Shown in pieces: positions 1 through 5,539 of a stretch of DNA of 5,542 nucleotides. The stretch comes from an uncultured Selenomonadaceae bacterium (GTDB lineage Bacteria > Bacillota > Negativicutes > Selenomonadales > Selenomonadaceae). Made by a program: the position numbers and the translations under genes. The notes under the pieces are model-generated. The model worked only from the letters and a program-made list of their open reading frames with translations, had not been told where the DNA came from and searched no databases. Numbering within the stretch: position 1 is the stretch's first letter; every line of letters starts with the position of its first letter. The DNA is taken from positions 1 through 5,542 of the forward strand of contig CALZDE010000148.1 of assembly GCA_945637225.1 (NCBI GenBank). The letters are read 5' to 3'.

Positions 1-339
1 ATTCCTGTTAGTTGACGGAGACAGAACCTCAACCACCAAATCAGGTGCACCATCAATAAATTTATCTTTAATCTTATCTGGATCACAAACTATCATTAAA
101 TCAGGAATAAAATAATTTTTATTATTGAGTACAACCTTCATATTTTCACCGAAGGATTCGCACTTTTTCCCGCGAAGATACGTATAAAATTTTGCAGATA
201 AATTACGAACAATTCTATTGTGATTAGTAGCAGGACAGGCTGCCTGCATATAGATTTTACCATTAATCATTTCCTGACGTTCATAAACATCATTAACTTC
301 ATCGGTTAACTTTACTGCTAATTCAGCCAATTCAGCCAC
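1..339 (-). CDS. Uma2 family (DUF820) putative endonuclease, C-terminus cut off by window edge
   Basis: The frame is open from a GTG at 339 to base 1 (113 codons) and runs off the left edge, so the C-terminus is missing. The translation follows the Uma2/DUF820 pattern: an 'RQEMINGKIYM' strand near residues 21-31, 'TNHNRIVRNLS' near 37-47, a 'YFIPDLMIVCD' strand near 78-88 and 'GAPDLVVEVLSPST' near 97-110. The acidic residues in PD, CD and VEV resemble the PD-(D/E)XK-type core proposed for this family. The family is widespread, often in many copies per genome, and its cellular role is unclear; endonuclease activity is a family-level prediction only. GTG at 339 was chosen because AAGGA, partly formed by the folC stop codon, lies about 6 nt upstream. 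The nearby ATG at 340 is in another frame and meets a stop after seven codons. The gene starts 9 nt after folC and probably shares its transcript. Confidence 0.85.
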   Translation of the reverse strand, partial: MAELAELAVKLTDEVNDVYERQEMINGKIYMQAACPATNHNRIVRNLSAKFYTYLRGKKCESFGENMKVVLNNKNYFIPDLMIVCDPDKIKDKFIDGAPDLVVEVLSPSTNRN

Positions 340-348
340 ATCCTTTCC

Positions 349-1635
349 TTAAAGCAATTGTTCTCTTAAGTAACCTATCAGATACAATGAACCGGCACAA
401 ATAAGAAGCTCATCATTATTTGTCAGCTCATGACCTCGTTTCAGTGCCTCCACTGGATCGCCTATTGCTTCCTTTACTTCTACATCAGCGTATTCCAAAA
501 GGTCAACTGGATTTGCAGCTCTTTCTGATGATGGTGTGGTAAATACTACCTTATCTTCTTTCCTTAAAAGGATTTTCAGCATATTAGCAAAATCCTTATC
601 CTTCAAAATCCCCAAGACAAAAACTCTTTTTTCCTGTGGGAAGTAAAAATCAAGGCTTTCCCTTAATGTAGTAATGCCTGCTGGATTATGTGCTCCGTCT
701 ATCAGCACCTGATGACCGTATTTTTCTTTAGCATTAGCCATCAGCTCAAATCTTCCTGCCCATTCCACCTTTTTCATTGCATGACGGATTGAAGCCTTTG
801 TAATAGATAATTCATCTACTGCTAAAATCATAGCCGTTGCCGCCGCCAAAGCGGAATTATTTGCCTGATGCAAGCCTAAAAGATTTAATTTATAATCGAC
901 CTCGCCCATTACTTCAGCATTTGGAGTAAACTTCACCATCTGCTTTCTATCAGCCTTTACCTTGAAATCTTCACCCAAAACATAAATCTCACAGTCATTT
1001 ACCGCCGCAGTTTCCCTGATAATATCAAGTGGCATTCCTTCCGCCCCAGTAACAACAGGAACATTTGGCTTAATAATGCCTGCTTTATGCTCTGCAATGC
1101 CTTCCAAGGTACCACCGCATTTATCTGCATGTTCAAAGCTTACATTAGTAATAACAGATACCTTTGGAACAATTACATTAGTAGAGTCCAGCAAACCGCC
1201 CAAGCCTACTTCAATAACGGCATAATCCACCTTTTCCTTCTGAAATAAAAGAAATGCTGTAGCAGTAAGAACCTCAAACTGAGTTGGCTGTTCGTTGCCA
1301 TTAGCAGTCATTTCCTCACACGCGGTACGTACCTCTGTAAGACAATTTGCAAAAGCAATTTCACTAGCCCACCTGCCGTTTATCTGTATTCGCTCAGTAT
1401 AGCTGACAAGATGAGGTGATGTAAACATACCTGTCTTAAAGCCGCTTTCCTGCAAAATAGCTGTCAGCATAGCAGTAACAGAGCCTTTGCCATTAGTGCC
1501 TGTAATATGTACAGTCTTATAGGCATTCTGAGGATTTCCCAGTCTTTCCAAAAGGTCTGTCATTCGTACCAGACCAAGCTTCATGCCAAAAACATTTAAA
1601 CTATTTAAGTATTCAAGAGATTCTTTATAATTCAT
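349..1635 (-). CDS. folC: Bifunctional folylpolyglutamate synthase / dihydrofolate synthase
   Basis: FolC is a cytosolic Mur-ligase-type enzyme that uses ATP to add glutamate to dihydropteroate and to reduced folates, making and retaining polyglutamylated folate. The 428-residue product is a normal length. Visible motifs: P-loop GTNGKGS (about 46-52), the TSPHL omega-loop (about 72-76), VIEVGLGG (about 140-147), the AEHKAGIIK segment (about 181-189) with the lysine expected to be carbamylated, DGAHNP (about 313-318) and a C-terminal AGSLYLIGYLR. The usual 'DHT..LG.T' segment reads 'EHADKCGGT', keeping the histidine but replacing Asp with Glu. The start is uncertain: ATG at 1635 gives MNYKESL, a common FolC N-terminus, whereas an in-frame GTG at 1641 would add two residues. 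A weak GAAAG at 1647-1651 is 5 nt from the GTG and 11 nt from the ATG. The gene lies 19 nt after the toxin gene with no terminator or clear promoter between, so it is probably expressed from the toxin-antitoxin promoter. Confidence 0.96.
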   Translation of the reverse strand: MNYKESLEYLNSLNVFGMKLGLVRMTDLLERLGNPQNAYKTVHITGTNGKGSVTAMLTAILQESGFKTGMFTSPHLVSYTERIQINGRWASEIAFANCLTEVRTACEEMTANGNEQPTQFEVLTATAFLLFQKEKVDYAVIEVGLGGLLDSTNVIVPKVSVITNVSFEHADKCGGTLEGIAEHKAGIIKPNVPVVTGAEGMPLDIIRETAAVNDCEIYVLGEDFKVKADRKQMVKFTPNAEVMGEVDYKLNLLGLHQANNSALAAATAMILAVDELSITKASIRHAMKKVEWAGRFELMANAKEKYGHQVLIDGAHNPAGITTLRESLDFYFPQEKRVFVLGILKDKDFANMLKILLRKEDKVVFTTPSSERAANPVDLLEYADVEVKEAIGDPVEALKRGHELTNNDELLICAGSLYLIGYLREQLL

Positions 1636-1654
1636 TTGCACACTTGCTTTCTAT

Positions 1655-1918
1655 TTATTTATATATTTGTTTTCTATGGTCAATGGAAACAGCAACAATT
1701 ATCAATTCATCATCAACAATTTTTACTATTACCCTATAATCTTCTATTCTATATCTCCACAATCCAGACAAATTTGCCGTAAGAGCCTTTCCATGCTGAC
1801 GTGGATCGGAACATCCTTCTATATTATTCTTAAGCCAGTTATAAATTTTCTTGCTTTCATGTTTATCTAATTTCTTTAATGTCTTTTCTACTTTAGGCGG
1901 AATTATCAGCTTATACAT
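1655..1918 (-). CDS. RelE/ParE superfamily toxin of a type II toxin-antitoxin module
   Basis: This 87-residue basic protein fits the RelE/ParE toxin fold in length and layout: an N-terminal 'YKLIIPPKVEKTLKKLD' strand and helix, a second helix (about 21-33), then 'GLWRYRIEDYRVIVKI' (about 52-67) and a C-terminal 'VSIDHRKQIYK' (about 77-87). The RYRI/YRV arginines and the HRKxIY end are in the places where RelE-type mRNA interferases carry catalytic or RNA-contacting residues. By family, the likely role is ribosome-dependent mRNA cleavage; gyrase poisoning (ParE-type) cannot be excluded from sequence alone. ATG at 1918 was chosen over the in-frame TTG at 1921. It overlaps the end of the antitoxin gene by 8 nt (ATGTATAA), a translational-coupling arrangement typical of such pairs. 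The gene is noticeably A/T-rich compared with valS. The pairing with the upstream antitoxin makes the toxin call strong; the exact subfamily is unassigned. Confidence 0.9.
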   Translation of the reverse strand: MYKLIIPPKVEKTLKKLDKHESKKIYNWLKNNIEGCSDPRQHGKALTANLSGLWRYRIEDYRVIVKIVDDELIIVAVSIDHRKQIYK

Positions 1919-2141
1919 CAAAATTCATCTCCCGCCCGAATTCTTCAAGAGTCTTTGAATCTTCTTTATGCTCTAAATAATCCTTCCACCCTTCTTCTGC
2001 TAATTTAATATCCTGCATATCTTCCCATGCTTCCAATATTAATTCCCTTATTGCTTCACTTTCCGAAATCTGTTTCATTGTTGCAATCTGTTTAAGTGTT
2101 TGTAAAACATCACTTGTCAGAGAAATAGTATTTTCCATCAT
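1911..2141 (-). CDS. Antitoxin, ribbon-helix-helix type (RelB/DUF6290-like)
   Basis: This is a 76-residue acidic protein directly upstream of, and overlapping, the RelE-type toxin gene. Residues 3-9 (ENTISLT) look like the DNA-binding beta strand of a ribbon-helix-helix domain. Two helices follow: SDVLQTLKQIATMKQ (about 10-24) and SESEAIRELILEAWEDM (about 26-42). The charged tail (about 43-76, with LAEEGWKDYLEHKEDSKTLEEFGREM) would wrap and neutralise the toxin. The C-terminal 'KL..E.W.EYL..KE.SKTLEEF' layout resembles DUF6290-type antitoxins found beside RelE toxins in Bacillota; this is recognition by eye, not a search. ATG at 2141 was chosen because AGGG (2150-2153) lies 8 nt upstream. An ATG at 2138 and a GTG at 2150, which overlaps the ribosome binding site, are less likely. 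Such antitoxins usually repress their own operon; a matching dyad lies at the promoter. Confidence 0.86.
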   Translation of the reverse strand: MMENTISLTSDVLQTLKQIATMKQISESEAIRELILEAWEDMQDIKLAEEGWKDYLEHKEDSKTLEEFGREMNFDV

Positions 2142-2181
2142 TTTGTACACCCTCTTTCATAAAATTTCTCATTCTAATAAC

Positions 2182-2210
2182 ATTATAGCACACCTAATCA
2201 AGAAAATACA
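2182..2210 (-). promoter_or_regulatory. Promoter of the toxin-antitoxin-folC-Uma2 unit
   Basis: On the minus strand a perfect TATAAT (2182-2187) is preceded by TGC, making an extended -10. The hexamer 17 bp upstream is TGTATT (2205-2210), a poor -35, which is common when the -10 is extended. The predicted start near 2175 leaves a leader of about 35 nt before the antitoxin ATG. No other convincing promoter was seen between valS and folC, so this probably drives all four downstream genes. Confidence 0.7.
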
Positions 2211-2220
2211 GCCTATTTTC
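2202..2220. promoter_or_regulatory. Inverted repeat over the -35 region, candidate antitoxin operator
   Basis: The arms GAAAATA (2202-2208) and TATTTTC (2214-2220) form a perfect 7-bp inverted repeat around a 5-nt centre and cover the -35 position of the toxin-antitoxin promoter. Ribbon-helix-helix antitoxins bind such dyads to repress their own operon, so this is a plausible operator. The arms are A/T-rich and the assignment is by position only. Confidence 0.4.
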
Positions 2221-2242
2221 CTAATATATATTAATATGCAAC

Positions 2243-2274
2243 AAAAAGGGAGCAATGAAAACTCACTACTCCCT
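2243..2274 (-). terminator. Rho-independent terminator of valS
   Basis: Reading the minus strand, AGGGAGTAGTG (2264-2274) pairs with CATTGCTCCCT (2247-2257) over 11 bp including two G-U pairs, around a 6-nt loop, and is followed by a T run (2243-2246, extending the stem's last T). It begins 21 nt after the valS stop codon. It separates valS from the toxin-antitoxin/folC unit. Confidence 0.9.
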
Positions 2275-2295
2275 AAAATATATTCTACCTAAAAA

Positions 2296-4950
2296 TTAAA
2301 TTTTCTTTAAATATTCAAGACGGTCCTGTACAGCCTTGTACTTCTCCTGATAGCCAGCAAGCTTTTCCTTTTCGCCAGCCACTACATCAGCAGGTGCCTT
2401 TGCTACGAAACCAGCATTACCCAGCTTCTTCTCCAGACGGCTGATTTCCTTTTCCAGCTTTGCCAGTTCCTTATTGAGTCGGTCATTTTCCTTTTCTACG
2501 TCAATAAGGCCCTTTAATGGCAGATACAGTTCAACGCCATTTACTACGCCGGTCATAGCATTTTCTGGCTTTTCTGCACCAGCACTCAGCATGGTAACAG
2601 GCTCTGCTGCCGCTAATACGGTGAGATAGCCTACATTGGACTCAAATACACTGCGCAGGCTTTCATCAGTGAAGTTCAGGATAACCTCGCTCTTTTTGCC
2701 AGGTGCGGCATTTACTTCCAGACGAAGCTCACGAATCTTCTTAATGCTGTCCATGATAGCATTCATCTGCTTCTCTGCCATATCATCAATAGCCTCAGTC
2801 TTTGCTTCTGGCCACTGGCTGGTCATTACGCTGATACCCTCATGTGGGATATGCTGCCAAATTTCCTCGGTAATGAATGGCATGTATGGATGTAAGAGAC
2901 GCAAAGTTCCTTCCAAAACAGTGCCAAGTACATACTGAGCAGTCTGACGAGGGCGAACATTTTCCTTATCGTAGAGACGAGCCTTAGCAAGCTCAATATA
3001 CCAGTCGCAGAACTCGCTCCAAATGAAGTCATAAACCAGACGGCCTGCCTCACCCAGCTCGTACTTTTCAAGATTTGCAGTAACATCCTGAGCGGTACGG
3101 TTGAAGCGGGAAATAATCCACTTGTCAGCCAAGGTATAATCGCTTTCCTCTGGAACAAAGCTCTTATCAAAGCCCTCTAAATTCATCAGCATGAAACGGG
3201 AAGCATTCCACAGCTTGTTGGCGAAATTGCGGGCAGACTCAACACGCTCATTGTAGAAACGCATATCGTTACCAGGAGTATTACCAGTAATCAGCATGAA
3301 ACGCAGGCTATCTGCACCATACTGCTCAATCATCTCCAGTGGGTCAATACCGTTGCCAAGAGACTTACTCATCTTACGGCCCTGACTGTCACGAACTAAG
3401 CCATGAATGTATACAGTCTTGAATGGAATGTCCTTGCCAAACTCTAAGCCCATCATTACCATTCTTGCTACCCAGAAGAAAATAATATCATAGCCAGTAA
3501 CAAGAGTTGCAGTAGGATAGAACTGCTTTAATTCTGGAGTCTCATCAGGCCAGCCCATGGTCTCGAAAGGCCATAAGCCGGAACTGAACCATGTATCTAA
3601 TACATCCTCGTCCTGACGGATATTCTTGCTCTTACACTTAGGGCACTCGCAGATATCTGTACGGGAAACAGCAGTCTCACCGCAGTCATCACAGTACCAA
3701 GCAGGAATACGATGGCCCCACCACAGCTGACGGGAAATACACCAGTCACGGATATTATCTAACCAGTTGCAGTAAATCTTGGTGAAACGCTCTGGAACGA
3801 ACTTAATATCACCGTTCTTTACAGCATCAGCTGCTGGCTTTGCCAAGGACTCCATCTTTACGAACCACTGAGTAGAAATCATAGGCTCGATGGTGGAATG
3901 ACAGCGTGAACAATGACCTACTGCATGCTGATGGTCCTCGATAGAAACCATTACACCAGCTTCCTCTAAGTCTTTAACCAGCTGCTTACGGCACTCATAA
4001 CGGTCCATACCAGCGTACTTGCCAGCATTGTCTGCCATCTTGCCAGTATTGGTAATTACCTTAATCTGCTCTAAATTGTGACGAAGGCCCATCTCATAGT
4101 CGTTAGGATCATGAGCAGGGGTAACCTTTACAGCACCAGTACCAAAAGCAGAATCTACATATTCATCAGCAAAGAGAGGAATTTCACGATTTACGATAGG
4201 CAGGATTAAGGTCTTGCCAACCAAATCCTTATAGCGGTCATCATTTGGATTTACAGCTACACCAGTATCACCCAGCATAGTCTCAGGACGAGTGGTAGCA
4301 ACCTCTACATAGCCATCCTCACCCTTGATAGGATAACGGAGATGCCACAGCTTGCCATCCTCAGTCTCATGCTCTACCTCAATATCAGAAATAGCGGTGT
4401 TGCAGTCTGGACACCAGTTGGTAATACGGGTACCCTGATAAATAAGACCCTTCTCATAAAGACTTACGAAAACTTCACGAACAGCGCGGGAACAGCCCTC
4501 ATCCATAGTGAAACGCTCTCTGTCCCAGTCAAGGGAAGAACCCAAGGAACGAAGCTGGCTCATGATACGGCTGCCATACTGATCCTTCCAAGCCCATACA
4601 CGCTCTAAGAACTTTTCACGGCCTAACTCATAGCGGTTGGTACCCTCAGCACGAAGAGCACCCTCAACCTTTGCCTGAGTAGCAATACCTGCATGGTCAC
4701 AGCCAGGCATCCAAAGAGTATTGTAGCCCTGCATACGTCTCCAGCGGATGAGAATATCCTGCAAGGTATTATCCAGTGCATGGCCCATGTGAAGCTGACC
4801 AGTAACATTTGGTGGTGGGATAACGATACTGTAAGGCTTCTTATCCTCCTCAACTACTGCATGAAACAGCTTGTTCTCTTCCCAAAAGCTATACCATTTC
4901 TTTTCAAAGGTTTTAGGATCATAAACCTTAGGAATGTTGTTTTCTTCCAT
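2296..4950 (-). CDS. valS: Valyl-tRNA synthetase (class I)
   Basis: ValS is a cytosolic enzyme that charges tRNA-Val with valine and hydrolyses mischarged Thr-tRNA-Val. The 884-residue product is full length. Domains in order: the N-terminal catalytic half with PPPNVTGQLHMGH (HIGH motif, about 54-57); the editing (CP1) domain with ATTRPETMLGDTGVAVNP (about 218-235) and TPAHDPNDYEMG (about 277-288); the second catalytic half with KMSKS (about 526-530); the anticodon-binding helical domain (about 600-750); and a C-terminal tRNA-binding coiled coil (about 815-884, rich in Leu/Lys/Glu). Cysteine pairs C180/C183, C347/C350, C420/C423 and C436/C439 are spaced like the zinc sites of bacterial ValS. 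ATG at 4950 was chosen because GGAGG lies 8 nt upstream and translation then begins MEENNIPKVYDP, a normal ValS start. The frame stays open 55 codons further upstream only because it reads through the T-box leader. Expression is controlled by that T-box. Confidence 0.99.
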   Translation of the reverse strand: MEENNIPKVYDPKTFEKKWYSFWEENKLFHAVVEEDKKPYSIVIPPPNVTGQLHMGHALDNTLQDILIRWRRMQGYNTLWMPGCDHAGIATQAKVEGALRAEGTNRYELGREKFLERVWAWKDQYGSRIMSQLRSLGSSLDWDRERFTMDEGCSRAVREVFVSLYEKGLIYQGTRITNWCPDCNTAISDIEVEHETEDGKLWHLRYPIKGEDGYVEVATTRPETMLGDTGVAVNPNDDRYKDLVGKTLILPIVNREIPLFADEYVDSAFGTGAVKVTPAHDPNDYEMGLRHNLEQIKVITNTGKMADNAGKYAGMDRYECRKQLVKDLEEAGVMVSIEDHQHAVGHCSRCHSTIEPMISTQWFVKMESLAKPAADAVKNGDIKFVPERFTKIYCNWLDNIRDWCISRQLWWGHRIPAWYCDDCGETAVSRTDICECPKCKSKNIRQDEDVLDTWFSSGLWPFETMGWPDETPELKQFYPTATLVTGYDIIFFWVARMVMMGLEFGKDIPFKTVYIHGLVRDSQGRKMSKSLGNGIDPLEMIEQYGADSLRFMLITGNTPGNDMRFYNERVESARNFANKLWNASRFMLMNLEGFDKSFVPEESDYTLADKWIISRFNRTAQDVTANLEKYELGEAGRLVYDFIWSEFCDWYIELAKARLYDKENVRPRQTAQYVLGTVLEGTLRLLHPYMPFITEEIWQHIPHEGISVMTSQWPEAKTEAIDDMAEKQMNAIMDSIKKIRELRLEVNAAPGKKSEVILNFTDESLRSVFESNVGYLTVLAAAEPVTMLSAGAEKPENAMTGVVNGVELYLPLKGLIDVEKENDRLNKELAKLEKEISRLEKKLGNAGFVAKAPADVVAGEKEKLAGYQEKYKAVQDRLEYLKKI

Positions 4951-4970
4951 TCTAATAACCTCCAACGTAT

Positions 4971-5216
4971 AAATAAAAAACTCCCATCCTAATACTAGGA
5001 CGAGAGAGATAAAATCAACTTTCGCGGTACCACCCGGCTTCGTGCATAAAACAATGCACCTCATAAGCATAACGCCGCCCATGCGACCTGCCCTACACAC
5101 ATAAGCTTCAAGCAAGCAACTCCAAAGCTACCTTCACCGCTACCCCAGAAAAAGCTCACACCAATGCTTTTCTCTCTTAGCTGCTGATAAACGGCTACTC
5201 CTCTTTTTCACAGTCT
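4971..5216 (-). ncRNA. T-box leader (riboswitch) sensing uncharged tRNA-Val, upstream of valS
   Basis: On the minus strand the leader shows the T-box parts in order. Stem I has AGTA (5196-5199) facing GAA (5133-5135), the S-turn of the specifier loop. AGAGAG (5172-5177) is followed by a distal hairpin AAAAGC/GCTTTT enclosing GGTGTGA. A valine codon GTA (5129-5131) lies one base after GAA and is the likely specifier. A stem III-like hairpin GTGCAT/ATGCAC spans 5042-5059. The T-box sequence GGGTGGTACCGCG lies at 5023-5035. Its UGGU (5029-5032) would pair with an ACCA tRNA end, which fits tRNA-Val. CGTCC at 4998-5002 can serve either the antiterminator or the terminator. Uncharged tRNA-Val is expected to favour antitermination and so valS transcription. 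If the codon were counted directly after GAA it would read GGU (Gly); the valS gene downstream argues for GUA. Confidence 0.95.
4975..5006 (-). terminator. T-box regulated terminator
   Basis: The arms CTCTCGTCCTA (4996-5006) and TAGGATGGGAG (4981-4991) form an 11-bp stem with a 4-nt loop, followed by six T (4975-4980). It lies between the T-box sequence and the valS ribosome binding site. It is the alternative to the antiterminator and would stop transcription when tRNA-Val is charged. Confidence 0.92.
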
Positions 5217-5221
5217 TTAGC

Positions 5222-5249
5222 AATATAGATAAAAAAATGGTGCGGACAA
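5222..5249 (-). promoter_or_regulatory. Possible second promoter for the T-box/valS, overlapping the tRNA-Leu 3' end
   Basis: TTGTCC (5244-5249) and TATATT (5222-5227) are 16 bp apart and match 4/6 and 5/6 of the sigma-A hexamers. Initiation would fall near 5214-5216, right at the start of T-box stem I. The -35 would be made of acceptor-stem bases of the tRNA gene, so the match may be coincidental. The alternative is read-through from the strong promoter upstream of the tRNA. Confidence 0.4.
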
Positions 5250-5322
5250 GAGGAATCGAACCTCCACACCTTACGGTACTAGATCCTAAGTCTAGCGCGT
5301 CTGCCAGTTCCGCCATGTCCGC
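5238..5322 (-). tRNA. tRNA-Leu, anticodon UAG
   Basis: The cloverleaf is complete. The acceptor arms GCGGACA and TGTCCGC pair over 7 bp. The D-arm region is GGCGGAACTGGCAGACGC. The anticodon stem CTAGA/TCTAG encloses loop CTTAGGA, giving anticodon UAG, which reads CUA and probably other CUN leucine codons. A long variable arm (ACC/GGT stem) marks a class II tRNA. The T-arm GGAGG-TTCGATT-CCTCT follows. The discriminator is A and the CCA end is encoded (5238-5240). A run of seven T (5231-5237) follows at once without a separate hairpin. The T-box leader of valS starts about 20 nt further on. Confidence 0.97.
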
Positions 5323-5339
5323 AAAAACCACTGTTCATT

Positions 5340-5368
5340 ATTTTAGCACACAAACACCTTGTTGTCAA
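5340..5368 (-). promoter_or_regulatory. Strong sigma-A type promoter of tRNA-Leu (and perhaps valS)
   Basis: On the minus strand a perfect -35 TTGACA (5363-5368) is 17 bp from TAAAAT (5340-5345), which has TGC just before it, an extended -10. Initiation near 5333 would leave about 10 nt before the mature tRNA 5' end. Such a strong, ungapped match suits a stable-RNA gene. Confidence 0.88.
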
Positions 5369-5376
5369 CACCTTGT
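5353..5376. repeat. 10-bp tandem direct repeat overlapping the tRNA-Leu promoter
   Basis: AACACCTTGT occurs twice (5353-5362 and 5367-5376) with a 4-nt gap, a 14-bp period. On the transcribed strand one copy is just upstream of and touches the -35, and the other fills the first half of the -35/-10 spacer. It could be a protein-binding site or a chance duplication; there is no further support. Confidence 0.5.
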
Positions 5377-5424
5377 GGACATATTTTATAGAAACTGCCC
5401 TTTCTAATGAAAATATCTTAAGAT

Positions 5425-5453
5425 TGGACATAACCATACTATTATGATAGAAT
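5425..5453 (+). promoter_or_regulatory. Possible divergent promoter
   Basis: On the plus strand TGGACA (5425-5430) and TAGAAT (5448-5453) are exactly 17 bp apart, close to sigma-A consensus. It would point away from the tRNA-valS unit to a gene beyond the window. A/T-rich DNA gives such matches by chance, but a dyad centred on this -10 makes it more credible. Confidence 0.35.
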
Positions 5454-5467
5454 AGGTATAATAGTAT
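5436..5467. repeat. Perfect 10-bp inverted repeat with 12-nt spacer (operator-like dyad)
   Basis: ATACTATTAT (5436-5445) is the exact reverse complement of ATAATAGTAT (5458-5467). The 12-nt spacer contains the -10 hexamer of the possible plus-strand promoter, so a dimeric repressor bound here would block it. The regulator family is not recognisable. Confidence 0.5.
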
Positions 5468-5482
5468 TTGACTATTTGATGT

Positions 5483-5505
5483 TTATAAAAAACGGCTTTT
5501 TATAA
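5483..5505. repeat. 9-bp A/T-rich inverted repeat, weak terminator-like hairpin
   Basis: TTATAAAAA (5483-5491) and TTTTTATAA (5497-5505) are perfect reverse complements around ACGGC. The stem has no G-C pair, so a true terminator is doubtful, although A- and T-tracts on both sides could suit a weak bidirectional one. Confidence 0.35.
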
Positions 5506-5518
5506 CGCCCTCAATCAT

Positions 5519-5539
5519 GAAAATGCAACAAGCATTTTC
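5519..5539. repeat. 8-bp inverted repeat at window edge
   Basis: GAAAATGC (5519-5526) and GCATTTTC (5532-5539) form a perfect stem with a 5-nt loop. It might be a bidirectional terminator for a gene lying beyond the window, but the flanking sequence needed to judge this is missing. Confidence 0.35.

Noticed and set aside
1667..1870. Plus-strand open frame opposite the toxin gene
   Set aside because: It is antisense to the toxin gene, low in complexity, with no ribosome binding site or recognisable family.
2636..4992. Several open frames of 76-114 codons overlapping valS on both strands
   Set aside because: They are other-frame shadows of a long, unambiguous valS gene, and none shows protein-family features.
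4951..5115. A 55-codon N-terminal extension of ValS
   Set aside because: It reads through the T-box antiterminator and terminator, has no relation to ValS, and the ATG at 4950 has a proper GGAGG at the right distance.
5140..5331. Minus-strand open frame of 63 codons starting MVFADMAELADALDLGSS
   Set aside because: It is the translation of the tRNA-Leu gene and the start of the T-box leader. This kind of 'MAELADALDLGSS' product is a well-known false protein call over tRNA-Leu genes.
5457..5462. Perfect plus-strand TATAAT as a promoter -10
   Set aside because: No acceptable -35 is present 16-18 bp upstream. The TAGAAT at 5448 has better spacing, and the TATAAT lies at the start of the dyad arm.
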